Source of the DNA: Mesoflavibacter zeaxanthinifaciens DSM 18436
GTDB lineage: Bacteria > Bacteroidota > Bacteroidia > Flavobacteriales > Flavobacteriaceae
Length of the DNA: 64,000 nucleotides
Direction: 5' to 3'
Assembly: GCF_000422365.1 (NCBI RefSeq)
Contig: NZ_KE383820.1
Span: 26,552 to 90,551, forward strand
This document shows, one piece after another, positions 7,565 through 16,020 of this stretch (position 1 is its first letter; each line of letters opens with the position of its first letter). The position numbers and the translations under genes are program-made. The notes beneath the pieces are model-generated. The model was given only the letters and a program-made list of their open reading frames with translations. It did no database searches and had not been told where the DNA came from.

Positions 7565-8260
7565 TTATTCCTTTTTTGGCAAATTTTTAATAAAATCTTC
7601 GATAGAAAGTCCATTCTTTACATCAAAATCACCAATTTTTGTACGTCGTAATACTGAAAGATGAGCGCCAGAATTTAAAGCTTTTCCAAAATCGTTTGCT
7701 AAAGACCTAATGTAAGTACCTTTGCTACAAACTACTCTAAACTCTAAGCTTAAACCGTTAATTTTAGTGATTTCAAAAGCTTCGATGGTTACTTTTCTAG
7801 ACTTAATTTCTACATCTTCACCAGCACGAGCAAATTCATAAAGACGCTTTCCATCTTTTTTGATGGCTGAAAATACTGGTGGATATTGATCAATTTCACC
7901 AATAAATTGTTTGGTTGTTTGGTGTATTAATGCTTCAGTAATATGATCGGTTGGATAGGTGTTGTCAATTTCAGTTTCTAAATCAAAAGAAGGCGTTGTG
8001 CTTCCTAAAACAAAAGTGCCAGTATATTCTTTAATTTGACCTTGAAACGTATTTATTTGCTTAGTCATCTTTCCGGTACAAATCACTAATAGACCAGTTG
8101 CTAATGGATCTAAAGTACCAGCATGACCAACTTTAATTTTTTTTATGTTAAAGGCTTGCCTGATTTCCCAACGTAGTTTGTTAACAACTTGAAAAGACGT
8201 CCAATTTAAAGGCTTATCTATTAATAAAACTTGTCCTGATTTGTAATCTTCTCCTGTCAT
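7565..8260 (-). CDS. truB: tRNA pseudouridine(55) synthase
   Basis: 231 residues. TruB converts U55 in the T-loop of tRNAs to pseudouridine. The catalytic motif GHAGTLDPLATGLL has Asp51 as nucleophile. LLIDKPLNWTSFQVVNKLR at the N-terminus and CSKGTYIRSLANDFG later are family hallmarks. It lies 5 bp after uppP on the same strand, so the two form an operon. The protein lacks a long PUA tail, as is usual in this phylum. Confidence 0.96.
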   Translation of the reverse strand: MTGEDYKSGQVLLIDKPLNWTSFQVVNKLRWEIRQAFNIKKIKVGHAGTLDPLATGLLVICTGKMTKQINTFQGQIKEYTGTFVLGSTTPSFDLETEIDNTYPTDHITEALIHQTTKQFIGEIDQYPPVFSAIKKDGKRLYEFARAGEDVEIKSRKVTIEAFEITKINGLSLEFRVVCSKGTYIRSLANDFGKALNSGAHLSVLRRTKIGDFDVKNGLSIEDFIKNLPKKE

Positions 8261-8265
8261 TTTTT

Positions 8266-9060
8266 CTAATTTAAAAATGAATATGTTATAGCAATTAACC
8301 CAACAATAGCACAGTAGATAGCAAAGTAAGATAGTTTACTTTTTTTAACTAAACGTATCATCCAAGTACAAGCAAATAATCCAGAAATAAATGCAGCTAT
8401 AAAACCTATTGAAAGCGCCGTAATGTTTTGAGATTCTAAACTTAAATCTCCACTTAACACATCTTTAGCAATTTTACCAAAAATTAAAGGCACAACCATT
8501 AAAAACGAAAAACGTGCAGCTTTTGTTTTGTCATTACCCAACAAAACAGAGGTCGAAATTGTTGCGCCACTTCGAGAAATACCTGGAAGCATTGCTATTG
8601 CTTGAGAAACACCAATTATAAAGGCATTACTAAATGAGACGTTTTTATTAGTGTTTTTAGCTTTATCTGCAAAAAATAAAAGAATAGCCGTAATTAATAA
8701 CATAAAGCCTACTAATAGGATGTTTCCTCCAAAAAGTTGCTCTAATTGCTCTTCAAAAAATAAACCTACAATTACTGCAGGCAACATAGATATTGCAATT
8801 TTTGAAGCAAATTGTAAATCGTCGTTCCATTCAAATTTTAAAATGCCTTTTAAAAGCAACCAAATGTCTTTTCTAAATACAACAATGGTACTTAAAGCAG
8901 TGGCAAAATGAAGTACAACAGTAAATAATAAGCTTTCTTCAGGAATACTTTTATCACCTAAAACAGCTTTTCCTAACTCTAAGTGACCACTAGATGATAC
9001 CGGTAGAAACTCGGTTAAACCTTGTATAATTCCTAATAAAATTGAATCTAAAACCTCCAT
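8266..9060 (-). CDS. uppP: Undecaprenyl-diphosphate phosphatase
   Basis: 264 residues, highly hydrophobic with about eight membrane helices. UppP (BacA) dephosphorylates undecaprenyl pyrophosphate to recycle the lipid carrier for peptidoglycan and other envelope polymers. The two conserved motifs are GLTEFLPVSSSGHLEL (about residues 14-29) and LPGISRSGATIST (about 158-170), the latter containing the essential Arg. It heads the uppP-truB operon and has its own -7 element just upstream, separating it from the adjacent lacI-type gene. Confidence 0.97.
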   Translation of the reverse strand: MEVLDSILLGIIQGLTEFLPVSSSGHLELGKAVLGDKSIPEESLLFTVVLHFATALSTIVVFRKDIWLLLKGILKFEWNDDLQFASKIAISMLPAVIVGLFFEEQLEQLFGGNILLVGFMLLITAILLFFADKAKNTNKNVSFSNAFIIGVSQAIAMLPGISRSGATISTSVLLGNDKTKAARFSFLMVVPLIFGKIAKDVLSGDLSLESQNITALSIGFIAAFISGLFACTWMIRLVKKSKLSYFAIYCAIVGLIAITYSFLN

Positions 9061-9078
9061 TTAAATAAATTAATTGGC

Positions 9079-9086
9079 CAAAAGTA
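9079..9086 (-). promoter_or_regulatory. -7 element of uppP
   Basis: On the minus strand the sequence reads TACTTTTG, 18 bp before the uppP ATG. It lies in the 38-bp gap after the LacI-family gene, so uppP does not depend on transcription through the sugar island. Confidence 0.55.
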
Positions 9087-9098
9087 AACATTTGTTTT

Positions 9099-10121
9099 TT
9101 AAATTTTGAAGCTAGAATCTCTAATAATCAAGTTTGTTTTTATTTCTATAGTTTTATTGACGTTAATTTGATTAGTGCTGTTTATTTCTTCAATTATTTG
9201 TTTTACTGCTGTAGATCCTATTTTTTGTCCAGGTTGGTCTATTGTTGTTAATTTAGGCTCTATTATCTGTGAGTTTGTAGAATTACTAAATCCTACTACA
9301 GCTATATCTTCTGGAATTTTTATACTAAGTTTTTTTAAAGTTTTAATTACTCCAATAGCGGCACTATCCGTTATAGCAAAAATTGCATCTGGTTTTTCTT
9401 TTAAGGATAGTAATATATTGGTCATTCTCTTTCCCTGATGCATAGAAATGTCTTCTACACTTAAAACTATTTTATTATCTAATGGAATATTATTTTCTTT
9501 TAAAGCTCTTAAATAACCATGATACCTTTTTTCAGAAGTAAAAGAATATTCTGTTTCTTTAATAATTGCAATTCTTTTTTTTCCAATGTTAATTAAATGT
9601 TCAACTGCATTAAAAGCAGCTTCCTCTTCATTAATAACTACTTGTGTACATGGTATTTTGTTAGAGGCTTTGTCAAATAAAATAAGAGGTACAGTATTTA
9701 ATACTTTAAGAATATCATCAACATCTTTTGTCATCTTAGAGATAGACATTAGTACGCCGTCTACACCAAATTGTAACATAGTATTTAGCATTTCGGTTTG
9801 CTTTTTTACATCATTATTAGATTCTGATATAATGACTTTATAACCTTGAAGATTTGCTTCTTCTAAGATTCCTCTAATTAAAGTAGTCGTAAAATAATGA
9901 GTAATATTAGGTACAATTACCCCTAAAATGTTACTTCTGTGAGATCTAAATCCTTTAGCAAATAGATTGGGAACATAATTTAAATTTCTTGCAAGGTCTT
10001 TTACCTTTTGTTTAGTTTCTATACTTATATCTGGATGATCATTTAAAGCTCTAGAAGCTGTAGATGGAGAAATATTTAGACGTTTAGCTAGGTCTTTTAA
10101 GGTAATTATCTTTTTTTTCAT
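9099..10121 (-). CDS. LacI-family transcriptional regulator of the glycosylglycerate locus
   Basis: 340 residues. Residues ~5-25 are the LacI helix-turn-helix (ITLKDLAKRLNISPSTASRAL), followed by the hinge-helix region (VPNLFAKGFRSHRSN) and a periplasmic-binding-protein-like sensor domain to the C-terminus (LGVIVPNITHYF, DGVLMSIS, IPEDIAVVGFSN). It is divergent from the receptor gene at 10238. The 116-bp gap contains two overlapping palindromic sites with a central CG, as LacI proteins prefer. It probably represses itself and the divergent operon until the substrate or a breakdown product binds. Confidence 0.92.
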   Translation of the reverse strand: MKKKIITLKDLAKRLNISPSTASRALNDHPDISIETKQKVKDLARNLNYVPNLFAKGFRSHRSNILGVIVPNITHYFTTTLIRGILEEANLQGYKVIISESNNDVKKQTEMLNTMLQFGVDGVLMSISKMTKDVDDILKVLNTVPLILFDKASNKIPCTQVVINEEEAAFNAVEHLINIGKKRIAIIKETEYSFTSEKRYHGYLRALKENNIPLDNKIVLSVEDISMHQGKRMTNILLSLKEKPDAIFAITDSAAIGVIKTLKKLSIKIPEDIAVVGFSNSTNSQIIEPKLTTIDQPGQKIGSTAVKQIIEEINSTNQINVNKTIEIKTNLIIRDSSFKI

Positions 10122-10130
10122 GTTTATTTA

Positions 10131-10156
10131 TGCAATCGTTACCGCAATCGTTTGCG
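10131..10156. promoter_or_regulatory. Tandem candidate LacI-type operators
   Basis: CGCAATCGTTTGCG (10143-10156) is a near-perfect palindrome around a central CG. An upstream overlapping half-matching copy starts with GCAATCG at 10132, so the CG centres are 12 bp apart. The sites end about 10 bp before the start codon of the minus-strand regulator and about 82 bp before the receptor ATG. Confidence 0.65.
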
Positions 10157-10237
10157 TACGAATCTATTAATTTTTTTGATAAAAATTTAACTATTTGATA
10201 ATATTTTAGCCTCACTAACACAAAATATATAACTAAC

Positions 10238-12904
10238 ATGAAAAAATTTTTACTTACATCTTTAATGATGATTAGTATTATTTCTGCCTTTTCTCAGACT
10301 GTCATTAAAGGAAAAGTTTCAGATGCAAATAATACGCCTATAATGGGAGCAAATATTATTATTAAGAATAGTGACTTTGGAGCTGTTACAGATTTTGAGG
10401 GTAATTTTACGTTTACTACAAGTTTGACAGGTCAACAGACTTTACAAGTGTCTTACGTTGGTTTTGATACTTTTGAACAAAGTATTGATTGTAATAACAG
10501 TGAAGTGAATATTAACGTTGTTTTACAAGAAGGAGAAAATGCATTAGAAACAGTTGTACTTACAGCGTCTTCTACTTTTAGATCTCAAAAAGAGACACCA
10601 ATGTCTATAAGCTCTGTTAAACAAAAGGACATTACAAAGTTATCTGCAAATAGCCAAGCAGATGTTTTACGTAGTATTCCTGGTATTACAGCAGAAGGTG
10701 GTGGAGGAGAAACAGCTACTAATCTTTTTGTAAGAGGTTTACCTTCTGGCGGACAATACGTATTTAATCCATTACAATACGATGGTATGCCATTAATGAG
10801 TACGTTTGGTCTTAACTCTTCTGCTCATGATGTGTATGCAAGACCAGATTTAGGATTTAAAGGTGTAGAATTTGTTAGAGGTGGAGCAGCAGTTTTATAC
10901 GGTGCTGGTTCTGTAGCAGGTATTATTAATTACACTAGTAAAACAGGAGATTCTAATGATGAAAATATCCTTAATTTAGAGTATGGTACAGATGGAAGAT
11001 TAAAAACTGAATTCTACTCTGGAGGACAATTAGGAGGAGAAGACTCAAATACTTACTACGCAGTAACTGGTTTTGTTAGAAAAGACGAAGGTCCTATAGA
11101 TACAGGATTAGATACTAGAGGATTTCAATTAAGAGCTAATATCAAACAAAAATTTGATAAAGGATTTTTTACAGTACATGGTCAGTTTATAAATGACCGC
11201 GCACAATTTTTTATGCCTTTACCTCTTCAAGGAGGATCAAGAGAGCGATTAAATGGTAATGATGGTGATGAGGTACAATCTTTATTAACAGGAGAATTGG
11301 CTAACACATCTTTTTTAACACCTGGCGGAAATTATGACAGCCCTATAGGAGATGGTGTTTACACTAAAGGAGGATATATTTTAGCAGACTTTAATTACGA
11401 TTTAACAGATAATTTAAAATTTAAGTCTAAAGTAAAATATGCTAACTATCAACACAATTTTGCTTTATATGTTGGAGGTAACGGTAATTATGGTAATCCT
11501 ATTACTTTATCAGATTATGTGTCTGCTGTGGCACCAAATAACATAGATTATACTGCAAATTATTTAGGTGGATCAGGACAACAAATTAATGGTAATGATT
11601 TAGTAATTGAAAATTTACACATTGATAGATTAAGACCAATGACAGACTATTCTGGAGAGGCTAATTTAGTTTTTAAATCAGAAAACGGTATACATACTTA
11701 TACAGCAGGTACATTCTTGGCACGTACAGAAGCAGAAGATGTTAATTATCAATATAGAGTACTTTCAGAATTTAATAATAATCCACGTCTTATAAACTTA
11801 AGTTATACAAATGCTGGTGGAGATAATGTTATTTACTCTCAAGGAGGTTTATATAACAGAATAGGTATGACAACTAATAACTTTTTAAACCAAAGTAGAA
11901 CAGCATTTTATATTACTGACGAGATGGTTTTAGATAAATGGCGTTTTGATGTTGGTTTTAGAATAGAATCTACAAAGGGAACATTTAGAAGAGGAAACTT
12001 AGCAGAAAGCCAAGTTTATGATGATGCTAATTTAACTTCAGATCTTCAAAACGTAAGATATACAGACGGTACATTTACAACAGGTGAAATTGAAGCAACA
12101 GATTGGGCTGTATCACTTGCAGGTTTATATAAACTAACAGCAACTACAAATTTATACGCTAACTTCTCAAGAGGATTCTTTTTCCCACAACAACGTGGTT
12201 TTGCACCAACACCAGGAATTAGAGACACAAATTATGACGCTGAAACAATTTTACAAGGAGAAATAGGAGCAAAATTTGGTACATCTAAGTTCTCAGGTTC
12301 TGCTGCAGCTTATTACGTAGGGTTAAGTGATCGTATTAGAATTGATCAAGCAATTGTTAACGGAGAGTTAGTAGACCAAGGTCGTAGCGAACAATCTACA
12401 AAAACATTAGGACTAGAAGCAACAGGTAACTATAAAATAACAGATGCATTTACAGCATCAGCAACATTAACGTATCAAAATCATGAAATTACAACAAATC
12501 AAACAGAAGATTTAGTTAATGGTGGCATCACTACAATTAACGAAGGAAATGAAATAGGAAGGCAGCCTAACTTTTTAGGATCGTTTGCTCTAAATTATGA
12601 CAATAGCCAGTTTGACGCTTTATTTTCACTTAACCATACTGGTGCAAAATTTACAGACGATACTAATAACGTAGAGTTAGACGCAATCACTATAGCAAGA
12701 TTAGGTGCAGGATATACTTTTAAAACTAAAGACAATAGTAATTTAAGAGTTGGATTCTCTGTATTTAACTTATTTGATAGTTCTGGACTTACAGAAGGAA
12801 ATCCAAGAGCTGGTATTGCAGGACAATCTGCAGATGGTGACTTCTTTTACGGAAGACCAATATTACCAAGACGATTATTTATTACCACTACATTTAATTT
12901 CTAA
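10238..12904 (+). CDS. TonB-dependent receptor of the glycosylglycerate locus
   Basis: 888 residues. A signal peptide (cleavage likely after SAFS-Q) is followed by a carboxypeptidase-regulatory-like beta-sandwich (~20-105: VIKGKVSDANNTPIMGANIII), a plug domain (~118-225: QADVLRSIPGITAEGGGGETATNLFVRGLP) and a 22-strand barrel ending in TTTFNF with the terminal Phe. It mediates energised uptake across the outer membrane. There is no SusD partner, and the plug is FecA-like rather than SusC-like. It is divergent from the LacI-type regulator and first in the operon direction; a terminator-like hairpin separates it from the hydrolase. The substrate is inferred from the neighbours only. Confidence 0.92.
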   Translation: MKKFLLTSLMMISIISAFSQTVIKGKVSDANNTPIMGANIIIKNSDFGAVTDFEGNFTFTTSLTGQQTLQVSYVGFDTFEQSIDCNNSEVNINVVLQEGENALETVVLTASSTFRSQKETPMSISSVKQKDITKLSANSQADVLRSIPGITAEGGGGETATNLFVRGLPSGGQYVFNPLQYDGMPLMSTFGLNSSAHDVYARPDLGFKGVEFVRGGAAVLYGAGSVAGIINYTSKTGDSNDENILNLEYGTDGRLKTEFYSGGQLGGEDSNTYYAVTGFVRKDEGPIDTGLDTRGFQLRANIKQKFDKGFFTVHGQFINDRAQFFMPLPLQGGSRERLNGNDGDEVQSLLTGELANTSFLTPGGNYDSPIGDGVYTKGGYILADFNYDLTDNLKFKSKVKYANYQHNFALYVGGNGNYGNPITLSDYVSAVAPNNIDYTANYLGGSGQQINGNDLVIENLHIDRLRPMTDYSGEANLVFKSENGIHTYTAGTFLARTEAEDVNYQYRVLSEFNNNPRLINLSYTNAGGDNVIYSQGGLYNRIGMTTNNFLNQSRTAFYITDEMVLDKWRFDVGFRIESTKGTFRRGNLAESQVYDDANLTSDLQNVRYTDGTFTTGEIEATDWAVSLAGLYKLTATTNLYANFSRGFFFPQQRGFAPTPGIRDTNYDAETILQGEIGAKFGTSKFSGSAAAYYVGLSDRIRIDQAIVNGELVDQGRSEQSTKTLGLEATGNYKITDAFTASATLTYQNHEITTNQTEDLVNGGITTINEGNEIGRQPNFLGSFALNYDNSQFDALFSLNHTGAKFTDDTNNVELDAITIARLGAGYTFKTKDNSNLRVGFSVFNLFDSSGLTEGNPRAGIAGQSADGDFFYGRPILPRRLFITTTFNF

Positions 12905-12923
12905 AATTATTTAATTATGTCTT

Positions 12924-12964
12924 AAAGCATTGGTATTATTTATCGTAATGCCGATGCTTTTTTT
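12924..12964 (+). terminator. Terminator-like hairpin between receptor and hydrolase genes
   Basis: AAAGCATTGG...ATTA pairs imperfectly with TAAT...CCGATGCTTT and is followed by further T residues. It may end most receptor transcripts and leave partial read-through into the catabolic genes. Confidence 0.7.
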
Positions 12965-12988
12965 ACAATTTTTATATTAAACCAAACT

Positions 12989-14299
12989 ATGAGTAAAGAC
13001 AACCTACAAGAAAAAGCAAAACATATTCTTAATACTAATTTTAATGAAGATAAAGGATTTACAATACCTTGTGAAGGCTTATATCCTTTTCAGTGGAATT
13101 GGGATTCAGGCTTCATAGCTATCGGATTTGCCCATTACGATAGTAACAAAGCAAAACGAGAAATAGAAGCATTATTAAGCGCACAATGGGAAAATGGATT
13201 TATTCCTCACATCGTATTTCATAACGATAGTGACACCTATTTTCCTGGTCCAGATTTTCACTTATCAAAACTTCATCCATTAGCATCTAAAAGTCATAGA
13301 ACAACTGGTATGACGCAACCGCCAGTACTGGGATTTGTGCTTAAAGAAATTTATGATATTGTAGATGATAAAGAGGATATGCTAAATTTTATCAAGCAAA
13401 ACATAGATAAAGTTTTTTTTAACCATCAACATTTTTACAACCACAGAGACCCAAATCAAGAAGGATTAGTCTTCATATATCATAATTGGGAATCTGGTAC
13501 AGACAATTCACCAATTTGGGACGATATTTGGGAGACTATGGATCCGCCAAACTATAAGTTTGAAAGACGAGATACCACACACGTCGATGCAGCACAAAGA
13601 CCAACAAATAGAGAGTATGATTACTATCTTCATTTAATTGAAATTGCAAAAGCGCATAATTATGATGACGCAAAAATTGCAGAATTATCACCATTCTTAG
13701 TACAAGACCCATTATTTAATGCTATGCTTATTAAATCTAACGAAGCATTAATTGAGTTGTATGAAATGATTGGCGATTCAGAAGATAAAATAAGTACATT
13801 AAAAGCTTGGCAAGAAAAGGCAATAACAAGATTTAACGAAAAGCTTTATAACGAAAAATTAGGAGGTTACGTACACTACGATTTAAGAAACGAAAAGCAG
13901 ATAGAACATCTTTCGTCTTCATCTTTTGCACCTTTATTTTCCAATATACCAACAAAAGAACACGCTGAGGTAATGGTAAAAACGCTAATTGAAAAATTTG
14001 GAGGAGAAGACCGTTATCTTTGTGCATCTTTCGACCCAGAAAGTGATAGATTTAACCCAAAAAAATATTGGCGTGGACCAATTTGGATAAACCTTAACTG
14101 GATGCTTTATAACGGACTAAATAATTATGGGTTTACAGATATTGCTAATCGTGTAAAAGAAGATTCTATAACACTAATCGAAAAATATGGTTTTTACGAA
14201 TATTTCGATTCTAGAAAATCTGTAACAGAAAATGCTGGTTACGGAGGGAATAACTTTTCTTGGAGTGCAGCATTATTACTAGATTTATTAAAAGACTAA
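12989..14299 (+). CDS. GH63-type glucosylglycerate/mannosylglycerate hydrolase
   Basis: 436 residues, an (alpha/alpha)6-barrel glycosidase with no signal peptide, so cytoplasmic. Segments typical of the MgH/GgH branch of GH63 are LYPFQWNWDSGFIAIG (31-46), QWENGFIPHIVF (66-77) and TGMTQPPV (106-113). The general acid is probably Asp172 in NWESGTDNSP and the base Glu414 in VTENAGYGGNNFSW; WRGPIW (361-366) is also present. The family hydrolyses alpha-glucosyl- or alpha-mannosylglycerate to hexose plus glycerate. The glycerate kinase two genes downstream supports this over trehalase, which shares the fold. Glucosyl versus mannosyl preference cannot be decided from sequence. Confidence 0.75.
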   Translation: MSKDNLQEKAKHILNTNFNEDKGFTIPCEGLYPFQWNWDSGFIAIGFAHYDSNKAKREIEALLSAQWENGFIPHIVFHNDSDTYFPGPDFHLSKLHPLASKSHRTTGMTQPPVLGFVLKEIYDIVDDKEDMLNFIKQNIDKVFFNHQHFYNHRDPNQEGLVFIYHNWESGTDNSPIWDDIWETMDPPNYKFERRDTTHVDAAQRPTNREYDYYLHLIEIAKAHNYDDAKIAELSPFLVQDPLFNAMLIKSNEALIELYEMIGDSEDKISTLKAWQEKAITRFNEKLYNEKLGGYVHYDLRNEKQIEHLSSSSFAPLFSNIPTKEHAEVMVKTLIEKFGGEDRYLCASFDPESDRFNPKKYWRGPIWINLNWMLYNGLNNYGFTDIANRVKEDSITLIEKYGFYEYFDSRKSVTENAGYGGNNFSWSAALLLDLLKD

Positions 14300-14310
14300 A
14301 AAGCAACTAA

Positions 14311-16017
14311 ATGAATTGGCTAGATTACACCATTATAATTGTTTACCTCATAGGTTTTGTGGCTATGGGCTATTTCTTCAAAGAAAATAAAGATTCTAAA
14401 GATTATTTTTTAGGAGGAAAAAGCTTAGGTTGGTTTCCACTAAGTTTATCAACTATGGCAACCCAATTATCTGCCATTAGCTTTATTTCAGCACCAGCTT
14501 TTGTTGGTTTAAAAGCTAACGGAGGATTAAAATGGTTAACCTTTGAGTTTGGTGTTCCTCTAGCTATGATTGGTATAATGTTTTTCATAATTCCACCTTT
14601 ATACAAATCTGGTATTGTTAGTATTTATGAATATTTAGAACGTCGCTTTTCTAAATCCACTCGAAAATTAATTAGTGTTGTTTTTCAAATTAGTAGAGCT
14701 TTAGGGACAGGTGTAATGGTGTTTACTATGGCGTTAATTATTCAAGCTGTAGTAGGTATAAGTTTTCATTGGACGTTAATTATTATAAGTATTGTAACAC
14801 TTGTCTATTCGTATCAAGGTGGTATGAAAGCTGTTGTTTGGGGCGACGCCATACAAATGATAATTCTGTTTTCAGGATTAATAATTTGCCTTATTGTTGG
14901 TTATTCTTTAATGGAAGATACCGGAACATTTACAGGCTTTAATTCCGAAAGATTACAGGTAATAGACCTGTCAAATTTAGGAATTTTCCAAGGTGAAGAA
15001 TATGGCTTTTGGCCAATGCTTTTAGGTGGTTTGTTTTTGTATTTATCGTACTACGGTACAGACCAAACCCAAGCACAACGCTTATTATCTGCAAAAGACG
15101 AGGGTACAATTAGAAAACTTTTAATGGCTAATGGACTGCTAAGATTTCCTGTAGTATTGGTATACTGTATTATGGGATTAATTATTGGCTATTTAGTTAG
15201 TAATATTCCAGAGTTTTACCAAAGCATACAAGAAACAACGCGTGTGCATTATCCTGCAGAATATGCAGCTTCTGGTATAAAACCAGATTTAATGATGCCT
15301 GTATTTATTACCAAATATTTGCCAAACGGACTAATCGGTATTTTAATGGTTGGTATCTTATCTGCAGCAATGTCTTCGTTAAGTTCTACCATTAATTCTT
15401 TAAGTGCTGTAACTATCGAAGATTTTTTTAATAGCGGAAAAAACAAGCTGTCCGAAAAACGCTATATGGTGTTATCTAAAGGGCTTGTTGTTTTTTGGGG
15501 TGTAGTTTGTATACTTGCAGCATATCTTTTTGGTAATAGCCAAAGCACAGTTATAGAGCTTATTAATGCTATTACATCCTTGTTTTATGGGCCAATATTA
15601 GCCGCTTTTGTTATTGCAATATTCTTAAAAAAAGTTAATCATATTGGTATGAATGCTGCCATTATAACATCGGTAGCAGTTAACCTTATTTTTAAATACT
15701 TACCAGAGTTAGTGTACTTTTTTACACAAGGTCAGTTTTATTCGGGTCAAGATTCTATTCATTTAGCATTAGCAGATTTAGGATATAATTATGTGCCTGA
15801 TATTTTTTGGATTTGGTACAATCTCACAGGATTTATAATAGCAATTTTAGTTGCGATTTTAGTGAGTAAATTAACCCATAAAGTACCTGCAAAACAAATA
15901 GAGATGGACTATAAAGTTAGCTTTAAGGATTTATTTAAAAAGGAAAGTATTATACTAATTTCATTCTTTACTTTTATACTTATAATAAGTTCATTTTTAC
16001 CTAATATCTTAAGTTAA
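14311..16017 (+). CDS. Sodium:solute symporter (SSS family)
   Basis: 568 residues with about 14 membrane helices. The N-terminal DYFLGGKSLGWFPLSLSTMATQLSAISFISAPA and GILSAAMSSLSSTINSLSAVTIEDF are hallmarks of the SSS/SGLT family, which couples Na+ to uptake of sugars, acids or amino acids across the inner membrane. It starts 11 bp after the hydrolase gene and ends 3 bp before glycerate kinase, so it is in one operon. The likely cargo is the intact glycosylglycerate, because the hydrolase is cytoplasmic. That assignment is inference from context. Confidence 0.9.
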   Translation: MNWLDYTIIIVYLIGFVAMGYFFKENKDSKDYFLGGKSLGWFPLSLSTMATQLSAISFISAPAFVGLKANGGLKWLTFEFGVPLAMIGIMFFIIPPLYKSGIVSIYEYLERRFSKSTRKLISVVFQISRALGTGVMVFTMALIIQAVVGISFHWTLIIISIVTLVYSYQGGMKAVVWGDAIQMIILFSGLIICLIVGYSLMEDTGTFTGFNSERLQVIDLSNLGIFQGEEYGFWPMLLGGLFLYLSYYGTDQTQAQRLLSAKDEGTIRKLLMANGLLRFPVVLVYCIMGLIIGYLVSNIPEFYQSIQETTRVHYPAEYAASGIKPDLMMPVFITKYLPNGLIGILMVGILSAAMSSLSSTINSLSAVTIEDFFNSGKNKLSEKRYMVLSKGLVVFWGVVCILAAYLFGNSQSTVIELINAITSLFYGPILAAFVIAIFLKKVNHIGMNAAIITSVAVNLIFKYLPELVYFFTQGQFYSGQDSIHLALADLGYNYVPDIFWIWYNLTGFIIAILVAILVSKLTHKVPAKQIEMDYKVSFKDLFKKESIILISFFTFILIISSFLPNILS

Positions 16018-16020
16018 AAA

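Noticed and set aside
12989..14299. Trehalase or neutral alpha-glucosidase as the product
   Set aside because: The fold is shared, but the QWNWDS/TGMTQPP pattern, the short length and the linked glycerate kinase fit MgH/GgH better. The alternative stays open at low weight.
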